From Arthrobacter globiformis (GTDB lineage Bacteria; Actinomycetota; Actinomycetes; Actinomycetales; Micrococcaceae): DNA of 64,000 nt. The translations under genes were made by a program, and so were the position numbers. The stretch covers positions 558,001 through 622,000 of the forward strand of contig NZ_JAUSXI010000001.1 in NCBI RefSeq assembly GCF_030815865.1, in the 5' to 3' direction. The notes beneath the pieces are model-generated. The model was not told the origin of the DNA and made no database searches. It saw only the letters and a list, made by a program, of their open reading frames with translations. This document shows positions 35,487-43,357 of this stretch, piece by piece. Within the stretch, counting starts at the first letter, position 1. Every line of letters begins with the position of its first letter.

Positions 35487-36299
35487 ATGCCTGTTCAATC
35501 ATCGTTTTCCCGCTCCACCGTCATCGGCAGGCTGCGCGCCGCGGGCTGTGTTTTTGCCGAAGACGAAGCGGACCTCCTCCTTTCCGCAGGCCTCGCCACC
35601 CATGAGCTGATCAATGCCATACAGCGGCGAGTCGAGGGGTTTCCGCTCGAGCATATTCTCGGCTGGGCAGAGTTTTGCGGCCTGCGGATCAGGGTCGGGG
35701 CCGGAGTATTTGTGCCGCGGCGCCGGACGGAGCTGCTGGTCCGCGAGGCAGCTGCACTCCTTGGCGTCGCGGGGGCAGAGCGATTGCCCTCCACCCCGCC
35801 AATTGTTGTTGACCTGTGCTGCGGCTCCGGAGCCGTAGGCACCGCATTGGCGGCAATGGTCCCGGGGATTGAGGTGCACGCTTCCGACCTCGACCCTGCC
35901 GCTGTGCGTTGTGCCCGCCTCAACGTCCTGCCAGTAGGCGGAGTTGTCCATGAGGGTGACCTGTACGCGGCGCTGCCTGCCCTGCTCCGAGGCACCGTTG
36001 ACATGCTGGCGGTCAATGCGCCGTATGTACCCACTGCTTCCATCAGCAGCATGCCTCATGAGGCCCGAGTTCACGAGCCACGAGTGTCGCTCGACGGAGG
36101 GCCCGACGGCCTCGACATCCAGCGTCGGGTGATCGCGGAAGCGGGTGTCTGGCTCAGGCAGGGAGGGCATCTTCTTATCGAAACGAGCGGGCTGCAGGCT
36201 CCGCAAACAGCCGCGGCCATGGTCAGTGGGGGCTTGAACCCTCGAATCGCCAGGTCAGCCGAAATGGACGCGACAGCGGTGATTGGGAAGCTGCTGTAG
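35487..36299 (+). CDS. PrmC/HemK-related glutamine methyltransferase (putative)
   Basis: About 270 residues with PrmC architecture: an N-terminal helical domain, then an AdoMet-binding domain with VVDLCCGSGAVGTALAAMV and EVHASDLDPAAVRCARLN. The catalytic NPPY of PrmC/HemK is NAPY here (MLAVNAPYVPT), as in the related subgroup annotated as putative protein N5-glutamine methyltransferase. The start ATG has AAGGA eight bases upstream. It is not next to prfA, so it is probably a paralogue with a different target. Confidence 0.85.
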   Translation: MPVQSSFSRSTVIGRLRAAGCVFAEDEADLLLSAGLATHELINAIQRRVEGFPLEHILGWAEFCGLRIRVGAGVFVPRRRTELLVREAAALLGVAGAERLPSTPPIVVDLCCGSGAVGTALAAMVPGIEVHASDLDPAAVRCARLNVLPVGGVVHEGDLYAALPALLRGTVDMLAVNAPYVPTASISSMPHEARVHEPRVSLDGGPDGLDIQRRVIAEAGVWLRQGGHLLIETSGLQAPQTAAAMVSGGLNPRIARSAEMDATAVIGKLL

Positions 36300-36325
36300 C
36301 TCTGGAGGCGGCTGACACTCAGGGA

Positions 36326-36347
36326 GCGCCGCTGTTACTTCCGGCGC
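36326..36347 (+). terminator. Weak hairpin after the PrmC-like gene
   Basis: GCGCCG and CGGCGC arms with a 10-base loop, 26 bases after the stop. No T-run, so termination is only suggested. The rest of the 177-bp gap shows nothing else recognisable. Confidence 0.35.
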
Positions 36348-36476
36348 CCCAGCTCTGGCAACGGCAACCGCCACAATGGCAGGGCCCAGTTCGGAGACCC
36401 AATAAATGCAACGGGATAGCGGCCAGTGCCGGCCCCAAATCGAGGCGTCGTTACACGTCCGGGTCTGCCATTCGCC

Positions 36477-38385
36477 TCATGTTTTGTGGTGGTGGTTTTG
36501 TCGGGGTTGTTGGCGGGGATCGATGTGGGGTGGCGGGATGAACCAGGGGGTCCCGTTTTTGACGTGGATTTTCCACTGTTCCTTGTGGATCAGATGGTGG
36601 TGGTGGGTGCAGAGGAGGACGCCGTTGTCGGTGCCGGTGGGTCCGCCGCGGGACCAGTAGGTGATGTGGTGGGCTTCGCACCAGGGTGCGGGGATGGTGC
36701 AGTTGGGGAAGGCGCAGCCTTGGTCGCGGGCGGTGAGGGCTTTGCGGATGTGGGGCGGGAAGATCCGGGTGGTGCGGCCGATGTCGAGGATGCGTCCTTC
36801 GGAGCCGAGGAGGACGGGGATGATGTCGGCGTCGCAGGCGATTTTGCGGATGGTGGAGGCGGTGATGGGGCCGGTGTAGGTGAAGGTTCCGCTGCCGGTG
36901 GCCGTGCCGGAGAGGGGACTGTCGCGCCAGTTGATGCCGGGCCGGTTGATGCCAGGGAGGGCGGTGACGGGCTGCCGGGTGTTCGGGTGGGTGCCCGGCC
37001 CGGGTTGGGGTTCGCTGGTCTGCCGGGGGGTGTTTGTTGGCCGGGTGCTGTCTGTGGGCCGGGTGCCGGGGCGGTTTCCGTTGGTGACCATGGCTTGGGG
37101 GCGGAGTCCTCCGGTGGCGGGCAGGGTGCCGGCGGTGAGGGCTGCCTTGCAGCCGCCGACGAGGCCGTCGAGGCGTTGTTGGGCGAGGGTGCGGCGGTCC
37201 AGATCAGGTGCCGGGGTGGGGGCGTTGAACACGGCGTCCAGGTCGGCAGGGGCGCTGTCACTGTTGGCTGTGCTGTCAGTGTTGTCGCCGCTGTCAGGGC
37301 CTGTTTCCTCGTTGCCGCTGTCCTCGTTGACGGTGCCTTCTCCGCTGCTGTGGCTCGCGCAGGCAGTGGTGTTGGGTGTGGTGGTGCGGGGGTTGGTGGC
37401 GGTGTTCATGACGGTGGTGAGGACTTCGTATTGGTCGGTGGTGGCGCGGATTTCGAGGTGGTGGAGGCCGCCGCGTTTGTGGTGGAGGAAGACGCCTTGG
37501 CGGTGGCGGAGGTTTTCTTCGCTGGGTTCGGTGCCGTCCTGGTCGAGGGCGTCGATCCAGCGGTGGGCGATGCGGGTGAGGAAGTCGTGGTCGTTTTCGA
37601 TCGCTGTCAGGGTGAGGTTGTGTTCCATCTGGGCGATGGTGTCGGGGTCGGGGATGTGGCGGACTTTGTCCAGGGCGGTGGTGATGATGGTTCCGGCGCG
37701 GGAGGCGATGATCCTGGCGGTGAGGGCGGCGGCGGTTTCTTCGTGTGCCGGTGGCATGGGCCGTCCGGTGAGGCCGGTGCGGGGGAGGGTGGCGCCGGCG
37801 AGGGCGAGGCGGCGGCGGGCTTCGGTGGAACTGATCTGGAGCCGGGTGCGGAGGAACTCGGCGGTGTTACGGGCCCCGTCATCGGCCGCGGACCACGTCA
37901 CCGCACGCGCGCGGACCGCTGGCGTGGCGACAGCGGGTCCGGGTCCGGTGCCCCAGCCGGTGGTCCAGCCTGGCCGTGCGGCTGGCGGTCTCGGCGGCGT
38001 TGATGGCCTCGGTCCGCGTCCGGTCCACCGCGTCGGCGGCCTGGAGCTGGAGGTATTCGACCCGGCGGGAGAGTTCCTCGGCGAGCTCTGCGAAATCGGC
38101 CGCGTCGAGGAAGTTGGCTCCGGCCAGCTCGTCCGGTGCCGCAGTGGTCGCAGTGTCCAGCAGCGCCAGGGCCGCCTTCAAGTCAGGAGTGGCCGGCGCT
38201 GGCGACCCCAGCTCAGTAGCTGCCAGGTCAGGTGATACCGGGCCGGGAGTTCCCGAGCCAAGCGTCGCAGAACCGGCGGCCGGAACACTGCGAAGCCCGC
38301 GACCGCGCAGCAGAGCAGCCGCACTCAAGCCGGAGGCGTCAGTCCCGGCTGCGGTATCCGCTCGATGCTCCCCAATGGCTTCCAT
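36477..38385 (-). pseudogene. DUF222/HNH-endonuclease-domain protein, frameshifted
   Basis: A member of the multi-copy actinobacterial DUF222-HNH (13E12-like) family. N-terminal part: LAEELSRRVEYLQLQAADAVDRTRTEAINAAET. C-terminal HNH motif: CAFPNCTIPAPWCEAHHITYW...DNGVLLCTHHHHLIH. The N-part reads HRTRTRCRH where shifting one base gives T-G-P-G-P-A-V-A-T-P-A-V and joins the C-part frame; an extra C in the CCC run near 37950 explains it. Both parts are otherwise intact (about 635 residues). Its long GC-rich antisense frames are shadows. Function of the family is unresolved; nuclease activity is presumed from the HNH motif. Confidence 0.85.
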
Positions 38386-38653
38386 AGGAAAACTATCTCA
38401 ACGGGCTCTGACATTTTTAGGGGTGACCGGGGGCACACCTGCGCCACTAAGCGCGCGGCAGCACCGCCGTCGGACGAAGATGTGTCTGCAACGGCGGTGC
38501 CGGATCCGGCAGAAGCCGGTCGCCCGGAAGCGGGGATGATATGCAGCAGGGCAGCACCCAGGCCGGGCACTGCTGCCCGGCCTGGCATACCGTCCGCGCC
38601 TTCCCTGATGGCTTCCATGGGAAAACATTGTCAAAGGGCTCTGACATTTTTAG
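38386..38653 (-). repeat. Truncated duplicate of the DUF222-HNH gene 5' end and its leader
   Basis: The 35 bases before the DUF222 start (38386-38420) and the 35 bases at 38619-38653 match at 30 positions, both containing CTGACATTTTTAG (plus strand) at the same distance from an ATG. The second ATG (38618) opens a frame of about 66 codons resembling the DUF222 N-terminus (MEAIREGADGMPGRAAVPGL, against MEAIGEHRADTAAGTDASGL) that runs into the first copy's leader. It is the remnant of a second, tandem copy. Confidence 0.7.
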
Positions 38654-38702
38654 TTCTTACCCACACCGCCCAGGATGCAGGCTCAAGCAGCCAACCCTGA
38701 AG

Positions 38703-39185
38703 CTACTGCTTGTTCGGATTTACATTCGTGGCGGCCCCGCCGGGAGCCGCTCCGCCCTCGTCGGACCAGTCCTGACTCGTGCTGTCGTTGAGCGCCGGAC
38801 CGGATTCAACATCGGAGGTTCCGAGGTTTACCGTCTCCGGATGCGTGCTGTGGGCGGGCACGTGCCCGCTGTCTGCCGATGTACCGGCTGCAGACGCAGT
38901 GCCGGCAGAAGCGGTGCCAGCGTCACCCGACTTCGATGCATCGCGGTGGATGGCTGAGCCGAGCACGGTTCCTGCCCGGCGCGCGGCTTCCGCTAGTTGG
39001 TCACTTACCTCAGGGGCCTTGTCCTTGACGGCTTCGGTTGCTGCCGTGACCTTGTCCTGGACCGGCTTGCTGTCCCAGATGCCTGCAGCTCGTGCTTTGA
39101 GCTTGTCGTACGCTGCCCGGCCGGACCTGGATCCGAGCACATAGCCTGCAGCGATTCCGGCGCCGAAGAGAAGTTTGGATTTCAT
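38703..39185 (-). CDS. YtxH-like membrane-anchored protein
   Basis: A 160-residue protein with a short N-terminal hydrophobic segment (LLFGAGIAAGYVLGSRSGRAAYDKL, typical of YtxH-type proteins), a helical Ala/Lys-rich stretch (about 30-75) and a long Ser/Thr/Gly/Ala-rich disordered tail. The family is linked with stress in Gram-positives, without a known mechanism. It lies next to GlsB, another stress-associated small membrane protein, but a terminator-like hairpin separates them. Confidence 0.75.
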   Translation of the reverse strand: MKSKLLFGAGIAAGYVLGSRSGRAAYDKLKARAAGIWDSKPVQDKVTAATEAVKDKAPEVSDQLAEAARRAGTVLGSAIHRDASKSGDAGTASAGTASAAGTSADSGHVPAHSTHPETVNLGTSDVESGPALNDSTSQDWSDEGGAAPGGAATNVNPNKQ

Positions 39186-39250
39186 GATGATCTCCTACTC
39201 TTGAGGGGGATCTGTACGATTTGGTTCGGCCCGTAGGGCCTGGGGTAGGA

Positions 39251-39282
39251 AACCGGCCCCGGGAGCTTTCCCGGAGCCGGTT
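39251..39282 (-). terminator. Hairpin downstream of the GlsB-family gene
   Basis: Fourteen-base arms, AACCGGCCCCGGGA and TCCCGGAGCCGGTT, with one mismatch and a 4-base loop, 16 bases after the stop of the GlsB-type gene. Probably ends that transcript before the YtxH-like gene. Confidence 0.7.
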
Positions 39283-39297
39283 CCGGCACTGCCGTAT

Positions 39298-39561
39298 CTA
39301 GCGGGCCGAGCGCTTGGTAATCATGCCGTAAACCAGCAGCACGATAAGTGCGCCTCCGATCGCCAGCAGCCAGGTGGACAGCGAGAAGAACTCGTTGATA
39401 CCGACATTAAAGAGCGCGCTGCCGATGAAGCCGCCGAGAATTGCACCAACCACACCAAGCAGAAGCGTGATGAAAATGCCGCCGCCCTGCCGGCCGGGGA
39501 GGATGGCCTTAGCAATGGCTCCGGCAATGAGGCCAAGAATCAGAAATGCGAAAAAACCCAT
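39298..39561 (-). CDS. GlsB/YeaQ/YmgE-family stress-response membrane protein
   Basis: An 87-residue protein with three hydrophobic segments and the family pattern GFFAFLILGLIAGAIAKAILPG, followed by GVVGAILGGFIGSALF. Members are small inner-membrane proteins, formerly called transglycosylase-associated, induced by general stress; mechanism unknown. Monocistronic by context. Confidence 0.92.
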   Translation of the reverse strand: MGFFAFLILGLIAGAIAKAILPGRQGGGIFITLLLGVVGAILGGFIGSALFNVGINEFFSLSTWLLAIGGALIVLLVYGMITKRSAR

Positions 39562-39707
39562 CTTTTATCGTTCCTTCTTCATCTAGAGGAGTTACCCGGA
39601 TTGCCGGGTACGCTTCGTCCTTCTGCTCAATACTAAACATGCTTACTATTTATTCGCCAGTCGCTATCCGTGGGAGGCTACCGGCAGCACAGGCCGGGAG
39701 CAGGGCG

Positions 39708-40538
39708 CTAGTGGCCCTGGACGTCGGGATTTACCCCGGCCTCGGGGCCTTCATCGAGGGTGCTAATGGCATTCAGGTCCTCCTCATCCAGAGCGAAGTC
39801 GAAGACGTCGATGTTCTCCTTCATCCGCTGGGGATCGGAGGACTTGGGGATGGCCACCAACCCCTGCTGTACGTGCCAGCGCAACACCACTTGGCTCACC
39901 GTTTTGCCGTGTTTGCCGGCGATTCGTGTCAGGACGGGCGCGGACAGGAGCCCCGACCCCGCACCTAGCGGGCTGTACGATTCTGTTGCGATCCCGTGCC
40001 GCTCGTTGTAGGCGCAGTCCGCGGAGCGGGTTACCGAGGGGTTGAGTTGGATCTGGTTGACGGCCGGCACCACGTCGGTCTCCCACATGAGCTTTTCCAG
40101 ATGAGCGGGCTTGAAGTTCGATACGCCGATCGACCGGACTTTCCCTTCGACCTGCAGCCGCTCAAAGGTCTTCCAGGTGGAGATGAATTCTCCGCGGCGG
40201 GGGAGCGGCCAGTGGATCAGCAGCAAGTCCACATAGTCCAGGTTAAGCCGCTTCAGCGAGCCCTCAAGGCCTGCTGCAGCCAGATCCCCGCCCTGGAATT
40301 CGCCGTCCAGTTTGGTGGTGATGAAAAACTCCGTCCGGTCCAGGCCGCTGGCACGGATCCCGGATCCGACGCCGGCCTCGTTCCCGTAACGCACGGCGGT
40401 ATCGATATGCCGGTACCCGGCTTCCGCAGCCCGTACGACGGCGTCACTCACCTCCCGGTCGTTCAGCGGCCAGGTGCCAAGGCCGATCTGAGGTATCCGG
40501 TTGCCGTCATTCAGCTCGATGACTGGTGCTTGTGCCAT
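39708..40538 (-). CDS. Aldo/keto reductase
   Basis: NADPH-dependent oxidoreductase of 276 residues, AKR5-like (2,5-diketo-gluconate reductase type). Visible: IPQIGLGTWPLNDREVSDAV, catalytic Tyr in HIDTAVRYGNEAGVG, Lys in FITTKLDGEF, His in LLIHWPLP, and the NADPH-binding KSSDPQRMKENIDVFDFAL. Likely start is the ATG giving MAQAPVIELNDGN. Converts small carbonyls to alcohols; physiological substrate not predictable. Confidence 0.93.
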   Translation of the reverse strand: MAQAPVIELNDGNRIPQIGLGTWPLNDREVSDAVVRAAEAGYRHIDTAVRYGNEAGVGSGIRASGLDRTEFFITTKLDGEFQGGDLAAAGLEGSLKRLNLDYVDLLLIHWPLPRRGEFISTWKTFERLQVEGKVRSIGVSNFKPAHLEKLMWETDVVPAVNQIQLNPSVTRSADCAYNERHGIATESYSPLGAGSGLLSAPVLTRIAGKHGKTVSQVVLRWHVQQGLVAIPKSSDPQRMKENIDVFDFALDEEDLNAISTLDEGPEAGVNPDVQGH

Positions 40539-40627
40539 GCGGAAGAGTCTTTCCTATCGGGGGCAGTTTGCCCAGACCCCGTTTGCTGCCTTGCGGGTCC
40601 ATTCTTGCTATCTTCCGAGGTCAGCGC

Positions 40628-41422
40628 ATGGATGCTCCTGGACCTCCTGTTGTTACGATGAGCGCAAGGAGGCATATGCAGGTCTTGCTCGGTAGGCGCG
40701 CTCTGGTGGACGTAGCCGTTGCCATGGCTGGTTTCCTCGTGTCCGGCAGCTGGATCCTGACCGCTGCAGGTGCTGAAGCAACGTACTTCCTTGGCGCTAT
40801 AGGTGCCGGACTGGCGGTGGTGGGAAATGCCGCGGCCTCTGTCCTCCTCCGCAGGCCCCGGCTGACCACGGCCGCGGACCGCGTTACCCTGATTCGCGCT
40901 GTGTTGATTTCGTGCTGCGCGGCGATAACGGTTCCAGCGTTGTTCGGCGGAACCGGGTCCGGCGTGCCGATGGTCCTGCTGGGTGCGGCCGCTTTCCTTC
41001 TTGACGCGGTGGACGGGGCCGTTGCGCGGCGATTTGCCTGCGAGAGCCCGGCGGGAGGTCGGCTGGATGTCCAGACCGATGCGGCGCTGGTCCTCGTGCT
41101 GTCGTGCGCGGCTGTACCCACCGTCGGTCCCTGGGTCCTGGCCATCGGACTCATGTGGTACGTCTTCGTCGCCGCCGGATGGTTCCGGCCTCAACTTAAA
41201 CGAACGCTGCCGGTTAAGAGGCTGCGCAAGGTTATTGGTGCGTACCAGCCCTTCGCCTTGCTGCTGGCGCTCATGCCGGGGGTGCCCGGTGGAATCGGCA
41301 CCGCTGCCGTTGTCCTGGCGTTTGTGGCGCTGGTGACTTCGTTTGGCCGGGACGTCGTCGAACTGGAGCAAGGCCACCGGAAGTGGACCGGCCGGAACTC
41401 CAGCACCGAACTGGTCAACTGA
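40628..41422 (+). CDS. CDP-alcohol phosphatidyltransferase-family protein
   Basis: Integral membrane enzyme of about 264 residues with six or so hydrophobic segments. The CDP-alcohol phosphotransferase signature D-x2-DG-x2-AR-x8-G-x3-D-x3-D is complete (DAVDGAVARRF...GGRLDVQTD), so it should be active in transferring a phospho-alcohol group in lipid or related polymer synthesis. Start is uncertain: ATG 40628 has GAGG upstream; ATG 40676 has a perfect AAGGAGG but only three bases away. It is divergent from the aldo/keto reductase with an overlap of upstream regions. Confidence 0.85.
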   Translation: MDAPGPPVVTMSARRHMQVLLGRRALVDVAVAMAGFLVSGSWILTAAGAEATYFLGAIGAGLAVVGNAAASVLLRRPRLTTAADRVTLIRAVLISCCAAITVPALFGGTGSGVPMVLLGAAAFLLDAVDGAVARRFACESPAGGRLDVQTDAALVLVLSCAAVPTVGPWVLAIGLMWYVFVAAGWFRPQLKRTLPVKRLRKVIGAYQPFALLLALMPGVPGGIGTAAVVLAFVALVTSFGRDVVELEQGHRKWTGRNSSTELVN

Positions 41423-41556
41423 CGGCGGCTGAACTGACTCTTCCGGCACTTCTCGCAGGGCTTGGTGCTCTGGACTAACCACGGCCCCGCTGGTAATCCT
41501 TGGAGTGCCCGGCAGGAGAAATATCCTTGCCCTTCCAAAAGCTAAGGATCCATACC

Positions 41557-41766
41557 ATGAGCGAAACGCCCACCGATCCGGAGCAGGACCCGACCGAGCA
41601 GCACGAGGGTGGTTCGCCAGAAGGCTTCCCCTTCGACCCCAACCAAGACCCGCCCCGGGAGGAACCCGCAGTTCCTCACCAGGACAACCCCGGACCGCCC
41701 ACCGGCCCGGACGGCGAACCTGACGAGCCGGCGCTGGAGGATCCCCAGCGGCCGCCCACTCGGTAG
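41557..41766 (+). CDS. Small acidic, proline-rich hypothetical protein
   Basis: A 69-residue protein from ATG with AAGGA eight bases upstream. It consists almost wholly of Pro, Glu, Asp, Gln and Gly (e.g. DPNQDPPREEPAVPHQDNPGP) and is therefore likely disordered. Similar short acidic Pro-rich proteins are common in Arthrobacter relatives, with no assigned function. Confidence 0.6.
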   Translation: MSETPTDPEQDPTEQHEGGSPEGFPFDPNQDPPREEPAVPHQDNPGPPTGPDGEPDEPALEDPQRPPTR

Positions 41767-41932
41767 CACCTGCTGACGCGCCCGCGCGGCTCGCTCCGCG
41801 GGGCGGGTCTGTGCTGATGCCCAGCCGAAGCTCTGGATTCTATTCATTCGCCCATTGGGCCAGTGTGGTGCGGTTCATAGCCTTGGAGGAGGAACTTCTA
41901 CCAGCCCTCCGACCCAAGGATGACATTCGACG

Positions 41933-42124
41933 ATGAAACGCATCGCACTGCTTCGGGAACGCCAGACACCCTCCGCTTCGACCGGAACCCACTGCCCGGC
42001 GTCGGGAATGTGGGCCCCTGCTGACTCGCCGGACGAGGCGCACGCCTTCTTTGAAGGACAGGTATTTCCCGCGTTCCAGGGGATTCCCACCGTGTGGCGC
42101 CGGAGAGCTGCCGGCCAAGATTAA
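41933..42124 (+). CDS. Small hypothetical protein
   Basis: A 63-residue frame beginning MKRIALLRERQTPSASTGTH and ending FPAFQGIPTVWRRRAAGQD. The T-H-C-P-A-S-G-M-W pattern, with Cys and Trp separated by Pro and Gly, looks like the small proteins carrying a CPxSGxW-type motif, but I cannot name a family. Its stop is followed within eight bases by a strong hairpin terminator, supporting it as a real gene. No clear ribosome-binding site. Confidence 0.5.
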   Translation: MKRIALLRERQTPSASTGTHCPASGMWAPADSPDEAHAFFEGQVFPAFQGIPTVWRRRAAGQD

Positions 42125-42131
42125 GCAAGTG

Positions 42132-42166
42132 ATGCGGCGCCGGCTGAACCTCAGCCGGCGCCGCAT
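42132..42166. terminator. Bidirectional terminator between the small gene and dodecin
   Basis: Perfect 16-base arms (ATGCGGCGCCGGCTGA, TCAGCCGGCGCCGCAT) around ACC, placed between convergent stops at 42124 and 42210. Confidence 0.85.
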
Positions 42167-42209
42167 GACTGGTTCCGCTACCGCCCGGTCAGTCCCTGGT
42201 ATCGCTCAG

Positions 42210-42422
42210 TCAGTCCCGCTCCAGGCGGAACCCGAGCTTGAGGGTGACCTGCCAGTCCGCCACCTGGCCGTTCTCGAGGTGGCCGCGGACCTCCTTGACT
42301 TCGAACCAGTCCAGGTTGCGCAGCGTCTTCGCCGCGTCGGAAATGCCGTTGCGGACGGCCGCGTCGACGCCTTCGGTCGAGGTTCCGACAATTTCAGAAA
42401 TGCTGTAGGTGTTATTAGACAA
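42210..42422 (-). CDS. Dodecin-family flavin-binding protein
   Basis: A 70-residue protein with the dodecin plan: MSNNTYSISEIVGTSTEGVDAAVRNGI, the flavin-stacking Trp in LRNLDWFEVKEVRG, and GQVADWQVTLKLGF. Dodecins assemble as dodecamers that bind and store flavin or similar cofactors and protect against photochemistry. Monocistronic. Confidence 0.93.
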   Translation of the reverse strand: MSNNTYSISEIVGTSTEGVDAAVRNGISDAAKTLRNLDWFEVKEVRGHLENGQVADWQVTLKLGFRLERD

Positions 42423-42497
42423 CTTCGCTCCTCGTGATCGCCATCGATACCCGGCTGCGGGCCGTTCCTGCAGAGTATCGGACGCGGCGCCCGGGGA

Positions 42498-43199
42498 CTA
42501 GGCTTCCAGCACGTAGCTTCTGAGGTCGCTCAGGGTCTGCTGCATGTGGGCGTCCATGGCATTGCGTGCCTGCTGTGGGTCGCGGGCAGCCAGGGCCTCG
42601 TAGATGTTCTGGTGGTGCCCGATCGCATGCTCCTGGATATCCGGCACCTTCGAGGTTTCGGTCCGTCCCTTTTCGAGAACGCGGTGCAGCGGTTCAAAGA
42701 GGACGGCCACAAAGACGTTCTCAGACGCTTGCAGTATCTGGTCATGGAAAGCCAGGTCGGCGGCAACAAAGCCTGCCACATCATTGCTCTGGTGTGCCTT
42801 CCGCATGTCCGCCACGCAGTCCCGAAGGCCTTCGAGCTCGGCATCGGTAATGCGGTGTGCCGCCAGCTCGCAGGCACCCGTTTCCAGCATCCGGCGCAAC
42901 TCGATCAGCTGGACCGCGGCGGCCGGGCCGTTCTGCCCCTCGGAGGCGGCCCGCAGCACTGCCTCCAGTGACGACCAGCGGTTGAGCGGGTTCACGAACG
43001 TGCCGCGGCCCCTTTCCACACTAAGGATGCGCTGCGCCTCGAGGGTCTTCATCGCCTCCCGCACTGTCATGCGGCTGACATCGTGCCGTGCGCTGAGTTC
43101 CAGTTCTCCCGGCACGCTGCTGCCGGGCGGAAACTCGCCGGAGATGATGCGGTCAAGGAGTTCGTCGGCGACGACGCCCACCAATGATTTGCGTGCCAT
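42498..43199 (-). CDS. GntR/FadR-family transcriptional regulator
   Basis: 233 residues. N-terminal winged helix: LLDRIISGEFPPGSSVPGELELSARHDVSRMTVREAMKTLE. The C-terminal all-helical FCD domain has the metal-binding pattern ELRRMLETGACELAA...FHDQILQASENVF...HHQNIYEALAARD. It is divergent from the sugar-acid operon; a 17-bp palindrome lies between them. Likely represses that operon, responding to a sugar acid. Confidence 0.93.
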   Translation of the reverse strand: MARKSLVGVVADELLDRIISGEFPPGSSVPGELELSARHDVSRMTVREAMKTLEAQRILSVERGRGTFVNPLNRWSSLEAVLRAASEGQNGPAAAVQLIELRRMLETGACELAAHRITDAELEGLRDCVADMRKAHQSNDVAGFVAADLAFHDQILQASENVFVAVLFEPLHRVLEKGRTETSKVPDIQEHAIGHHQNIYEALAARDPQQARNAMDAHMQQTLSDLRSYVLEA

Positions 43200-43297
43200 T
43201 TGTTCCGTTCAGCGTGTGCGGCCTTTGCAGCCTGAGATGTCTGCACAAAGTGTACTTGCGCACGTGCTGTGCGTTATGCCACACTAGCATCAAACGA

Positions 43298-43314
43298 CAG
43301 ATGTCTGACATCTG
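43298..43314. promoter_or_regulatory. 17-bp palindromic operator of the GntR-family regulator
   Basis: Perfect arms CAGATGTC and GACATCTG around a single T. A matching half-site, AGATGTCTG, occurs at 43235-43243 nearer the regulator gene. Sits between the two divergent transcripts, 44 bp upstream of the kinase start. GntR/FadR regulators commonly use TG-rich palindromes of this size. Confidence 0.7.
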
Positions 43315-43357
43315 ACAAAGTCATCCACAAGACAGTTTCGACACAACGGAGTGCACA

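Noticed and set aside
36426..38003. A 525-codon Gly/Val-rich open frame antisense to the DUF222-HNH gene
   Set aside because: Composition is a mirror of the high-GC coding strand; the opposite strand carries clear HNH and DUF222 motifs.
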